A stretch of 16,246 bases of DNA from JACVRW01 sp034664005 (GTDB taxonomy: Bacteria; Actinomycetota; Thermoleophilia; Solirubrobacterales; Thermoleophilaceae): assembly GCA_034664005.1 (NCBI GenBank), contig JAXDIL010000057.1, positions 1 to 16,246 on the forward strand, given 5' to 3'. The first letter of the stretch is position 1, and each line of letters starts with the position of its first letter. The notes beneath the pieces are model-generated. The model was not told the origin of the DNA. It did not search any database and saw only the letters and a list, made by a program, of their open reading frames with translations. Positions 14,223-16,246 of this stretch are shown here, in pieces. Made by a program: the position numbers and the translations under genes.

Positions 14223-15394
14223 AGCCAGGCCGAGCCGCCCACCGTCAGCAGCGCCAGCGCCGTGCCCACGCGCGGCAGGTGCCGCAGCCCCCAGGCGACC
14301 AGCGGCACGGCGAGCGGCAGCGCCGCGAGCAGGTGGCGCGGCGGGAACCAGAAGCCGAACATGGTGGGGGCCGCGAACGCCGCGACGAGCAGCTGCGCGG
14401 CGAGCGCGGCGGCGCAGAGCCCGGCGACGAGCTCGATCCGGCGTGCGCCGGGCACCGCCTCGCCGAGCTTGTCACGGCGCGAGCGCCACAGCCACCACAC
14501 GCCCGCGAACGCGAGCGCGAACACCGGCGCCCAGCGAAGCAGCCCGTAGCCGCGGTCCACGAACAGCGCCACCAGCCGGTAGGCCCGGTCGAGGTAGCCG
14601 CCGGGGAAGGAGGCGCCGGTCGCGCTCTCGCCGGCCGCGTCGGCGGCGTACGGGGTCGGGCCGCCGTAGATCGCCTCGTTGATCGCCACGTACAGCGCCA
14701 CCGAGAACAGCGACAACTCGACGGTCCCCACCGCCAGCGTCCTGCGCCGGGCGCGCCAGAGCGAGCGCGCTGCGAACGCCCCGATCACCACCCCGGCCGG
14801 CACGAACTTCGTGCCGAGCCATGGCAGCGCGCTGAGCAGCAGGAAGCAGGCGACGGCGTCCCTCCGCGACACGCGCTCGTGCAGCCGGAGCGCCAGCAGC
14901 GCGGCCCCCGCGAGCGCGGCCGCGGCGCTCAGCTCCGGATATACCGCGGTCCCGTAGGCGACGAGCGGCGGGCTCAGCCCGACCGCGAGCGCCGCGCCGA
15001 GCGCCCACGGATCGGGCACCACCCGGAGCGCGAGCCTGTACGCGAGTGCGATCGCCAGCGCTGCGATGGCCGCGAGGAACAGCTCGACCCCCCGCGGTCC
15101 GGCCAGCGCGTACGCGGGCGTGATCAGAAGCGGAAAGCCGACTCCGTGCGGCTCGTTCAGCCGGCCCTCGGTCTCGCGCCCGTGACGGCCGAGGTCATAC
15201 GGGTAGAAGTCGGCGTACGCGCGCGAGGCGTACTCGTCGAGCACGTCCACGTCGCCGTCCTCCACGAGCGACTCGGCGGCGAGCAGGTAATGAGGCTCGT
15301 CGCCGCCGTACTCCGACGCGCCGAACGCGTGGAGGCCCAGCGTCGCGGCGTAGACGCCGAACAGGAGCAGCCAGAGGGCGGCCGTTCGCCGCAC
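13994..15394 (-). CDS. GT-C superfamily membrane glycosyltransferase (GT39-like)
   Basis: The product has 466 residues from GTG 15394 and about ten hydrophobic helices. The N-terminus has one helix and then ASEYGGDEPHYLLAAESLVE, with the Asp-Glu pair (D32-E33) in the position used by GT-C enzymes, and a long first loop ending RLNEPHGVGFPLLITPAYAL. FPPRHLLAALPLAVPLVAWGL is a typical later motif. A polyprenyl-phosphate sugar donor is expected, which the GT2 domain of the convergent gene could supply. The start directly follows the stop of the acyl-CoA dehydrogenase fragment (TGA then GTG). The last ~23 residues after the final helix, and 229 bases in all, overlap the opposite gene. Confidence 0.83.
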   Translation of the reverse strand: MRRTAALWLLLFGVYAATLGLHAFGASEYGGDEPHYLLAAESLVEDGDVDVLDEYASRAYADFYPYDLGRHGRETEGRLNEPHGVGFPLLITPAYALAGPRGVELFLAAIAALAIALAYRLALRVVPDPWALGAALAVGLSPPLVAYGTAVYPELSAAAALAGAALLALRLHERVSRRDAVACFLLLSALPWLGTKFVPAGVVIGAFAARSLWRARRRTLAVGTVELSLFSVALYVAINEAIYGGPTPYAADAAGESATGASFPGGYLDRAYRLVALFVDRGYGLLRWAPVFALAFAGVWWLWRSRRDKLGEAVPGARRIELVAGLCAAALAAQLLVAAFAAPTMFGFWFPPRHLLAALPLAVPLVAWGLRHLPRVGTALALLTVGGSAWLYADVRWGDGSLVTDRPDAPFGPLTDLLPRFVPGGGWPFWLAGAIGAAVLALVLREARAARHSRQTAGATRARYSG

Positions 15395-15976
15395 TCAGCA
15401 GCCGAGCGCGCGGGCGATCACCATCTGCTGGACCTCGTCGGTTCCCTCGCCGATGGTGAGGATCTTCGCGTCACGGTAGAAGCGGCAGACGGGGTACTCC
15501 TCGATGTAGCCGTAGCCGCCGTGGATCTGCACGGCCTCCTCGGTCGCACGCACGGCGAGCCGGCCCGTCTTCAGCTTCGCCTGCGCCGCCGTGAGCGAGA
15601 AGTTGCGTCCGAGGTCCTTCTCGACCGCCGCCCTGTAGGTGAGGAGGCGCGCGGCCTCGATCTCGGTCGAGAGGTCGGCCAGCTTCGCCTGGATCGCCTG
15701 GTACTTCGAGATCGGCTGTCCGAACGCCACGCGCTCCTTCGCGTACGCCAGCGCCTCGTCGAGCGCGCCCTGCGCCAGGCCCACGCCCATCGCCGACACG
15801 CCGATCCTGCCGCCGTCGAGCGTCTGGAGGAACTGCCTGAAGCCCTGCCCGCGCGGCCCGACCAGGTTGTCCTCGGGCACGCGGCAGTCCTCGAACGAGA
15901 GCGGGCGCGTGTCGGACGCGTTCCAGCCCATCTTGCGGTAGGGCTCGCCGATCTCGTAGCCGAACGGGACGCCCGG
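15395..15976 (-). pseudogene. Acyl-CoA dehydrogenase, C-terminal half only
   Basis: The frame is open from 15976 to the stop at 15395-15397. The first usable start is ATG 15931, which gives 178 residues; complete family members have about 380. The sequence enters the family at GYEIGEPYRKMGWNASDTR, within the middle beta domain, and continues through FEDCRVPEDNLVG and the C-terminal helices to QIHGGYGYIEEYPVCRFYRD and LTIGEGTDEVQQMVIAR, where the Glu of GEGT is the expected catalytic base. The N-terminal helical domain and part of the FAD/substrate pocket are missing because the DNA turns into an inverted paralogue at about 15962. The enzyme would have oxidised an acyl-CoA to an enoyl-CoA with FAD. 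As it stands it is broken or mis-assembled. Confidence 0.85.
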
Positions 15977-16033
15977 CTACGAGCAGGGCACGCCCTACCG
16001 CAAGATGGGCTGGAACGCGTCCGACACGCGCCC
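15903..16033. repeat. Inverted repeat: exact 42-bp arms around the acyl-CoA dehydrogenase junction
   Basis: The 42 bases at 15903-15944 are the exact reverse complement of 15992-16033. Inside them a 9-base pair, CTCGTAGCC (15953-15961) and GGCTACGAG (15975-15983), flanks a 13-base centre. Beyond the exact part the arms remain homologous but diverged: I count about 37 mismatches over the 272 bases from 15975 to the window end. Both arms encode the same region of acyl-CoA dehydrogenase, pointing outward. Confidence 0.95.
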
Positions 16034-16246
16034 CCTGTCCTTCGAGGACTGCCGCGTCCCCGAGGAGCACCTGCTCGGCCCGCGCGGGCAGGGCTTCAAG
16101 CAGTTCCTGCACATCCTCGACATCGGCCGCATCGGCGTGGCGGCCATGGGCGTCGGCCTGGCGCAGGGCGCGCTGGACGAGGCGCTGAAGTACGCCAAGG
16201 AGCGCAAGGCGTTCGGGCAGCCGATCAGCAAGTTCCAGGCCATCCA
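15960..16246 (+). pseudogene. Second acyl-CoA dehydrogenase fragment, internal part, cut at right edge
   Basis: This plus-strand frame reads NGTPGYEQGTPYRKMGWNAS and continues through FEDCRVPEEHLLGP to ERKAFGQPISKFQAI at the window end. It is the same part of an acyl-CoA dehydrogenase as the minus-strand copy and about 86% identical in protein by hand count, with differences such as Lys for Ala/Val and His for Asn. An in-frame TAG at 15957 closes it upstream, so it has no N-terminus and no promoter. It may be complete at its 3' end outside the window. It is a paralogue or a homologue from another strain, joined in inverted orientation. Confidence 0.8.

Noticed and set aside
1..16246. CRISPR array, tRNA, insertion sequence, phage or defence island
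   Set aside because: I found no regularly spaced repeats, tRNA-like cloverleaf, transposase or nuclease genes on either strand.

Overview
The window is a GC-rich, densely packed bacterial segment with many GTG starts, 4-base start/stop overlaps and few Shine-Dalgarno sequences. The gene content fits a high-GC actinobacterium: MreB, a CHAD protein, an RTX-like/LAS peptidase, a MeaB GTPase, receiver and LuxR regulators, and several GT-C glycosyltransferases. I would guess Thermoleophilia/Solirubrobacterales, but that is inference without a marker gene. I see no tRNA, rRNA, CRISPR array, transposase, phage or known defence gene. Both ends lie inside genes, so this may be a whole contig from an assembly.

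Layout. Positions 1-1805 (minus strand) hold a hexapeptide acyltransferase followed by a GT-C membrane glycosyltransferase that runs off the left edge, a likely surface-glycan pair. Positions 1872-3024 (plus) hold a signalling cluster: an intact stand-alone receiver, then the first ~90 codons of a membrane sensor kinase joined out of frame to a LuxR response regulator that has lost its N-terminus. MreB follows with a 4-base overlap (3021-4073) and abuts a convergent SAM methyltransferase (4074-4838, minus). Positions 4864-10516 (plus) form a tight run: ABC ATPase, 850-residue FtsX/MacB-type permease, VOC protein, secreted LAS-type metallopeptidase with an RTX-like N-terminus, and MeaB. Positions 10591-11820 hold a small Lys/Ala-rich basic protein with its own candidate stress promoter and strong ribosome site, then a CHAD protein. 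Positions 11835-14222 encode an unusual three-part protein: membrane domain, alkaline-phosphatase-like phosphodiesterase, and family-2 glycosyltransferase. Its tail overlaps by 229 bases a convergent GT-C glycosyltransferase (13994-15394, minus), which lies directly after an acyl-CoA dehydrogenase C-terminal half.

Functional reading. The GT2 domain could make a polyprenyl-phosphate sugar of the kind GT-C enzymes consume, so the genes at both ends suggest envelope glycan assembly. MreB and the LAS peptidase add a cell-wall theme. The ABC ATPase and permease form one efflux-type or lipoprotein-type system.

Two junctions look broken or chimeric. At about 2474, kinase and regulator fragments are fused. 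At about 15962, two non-identical acyl-CoA dehydrogenase halves meet head to head around a short inverted repeat, both without N-termini. These should be checked as assembly or amplification artefacts before any biology is built on them. The most interesting intact features are the three-domain fusion with its structured start region, the palindrome at 8577-8615, and the promoter/leader of the small basic protein.
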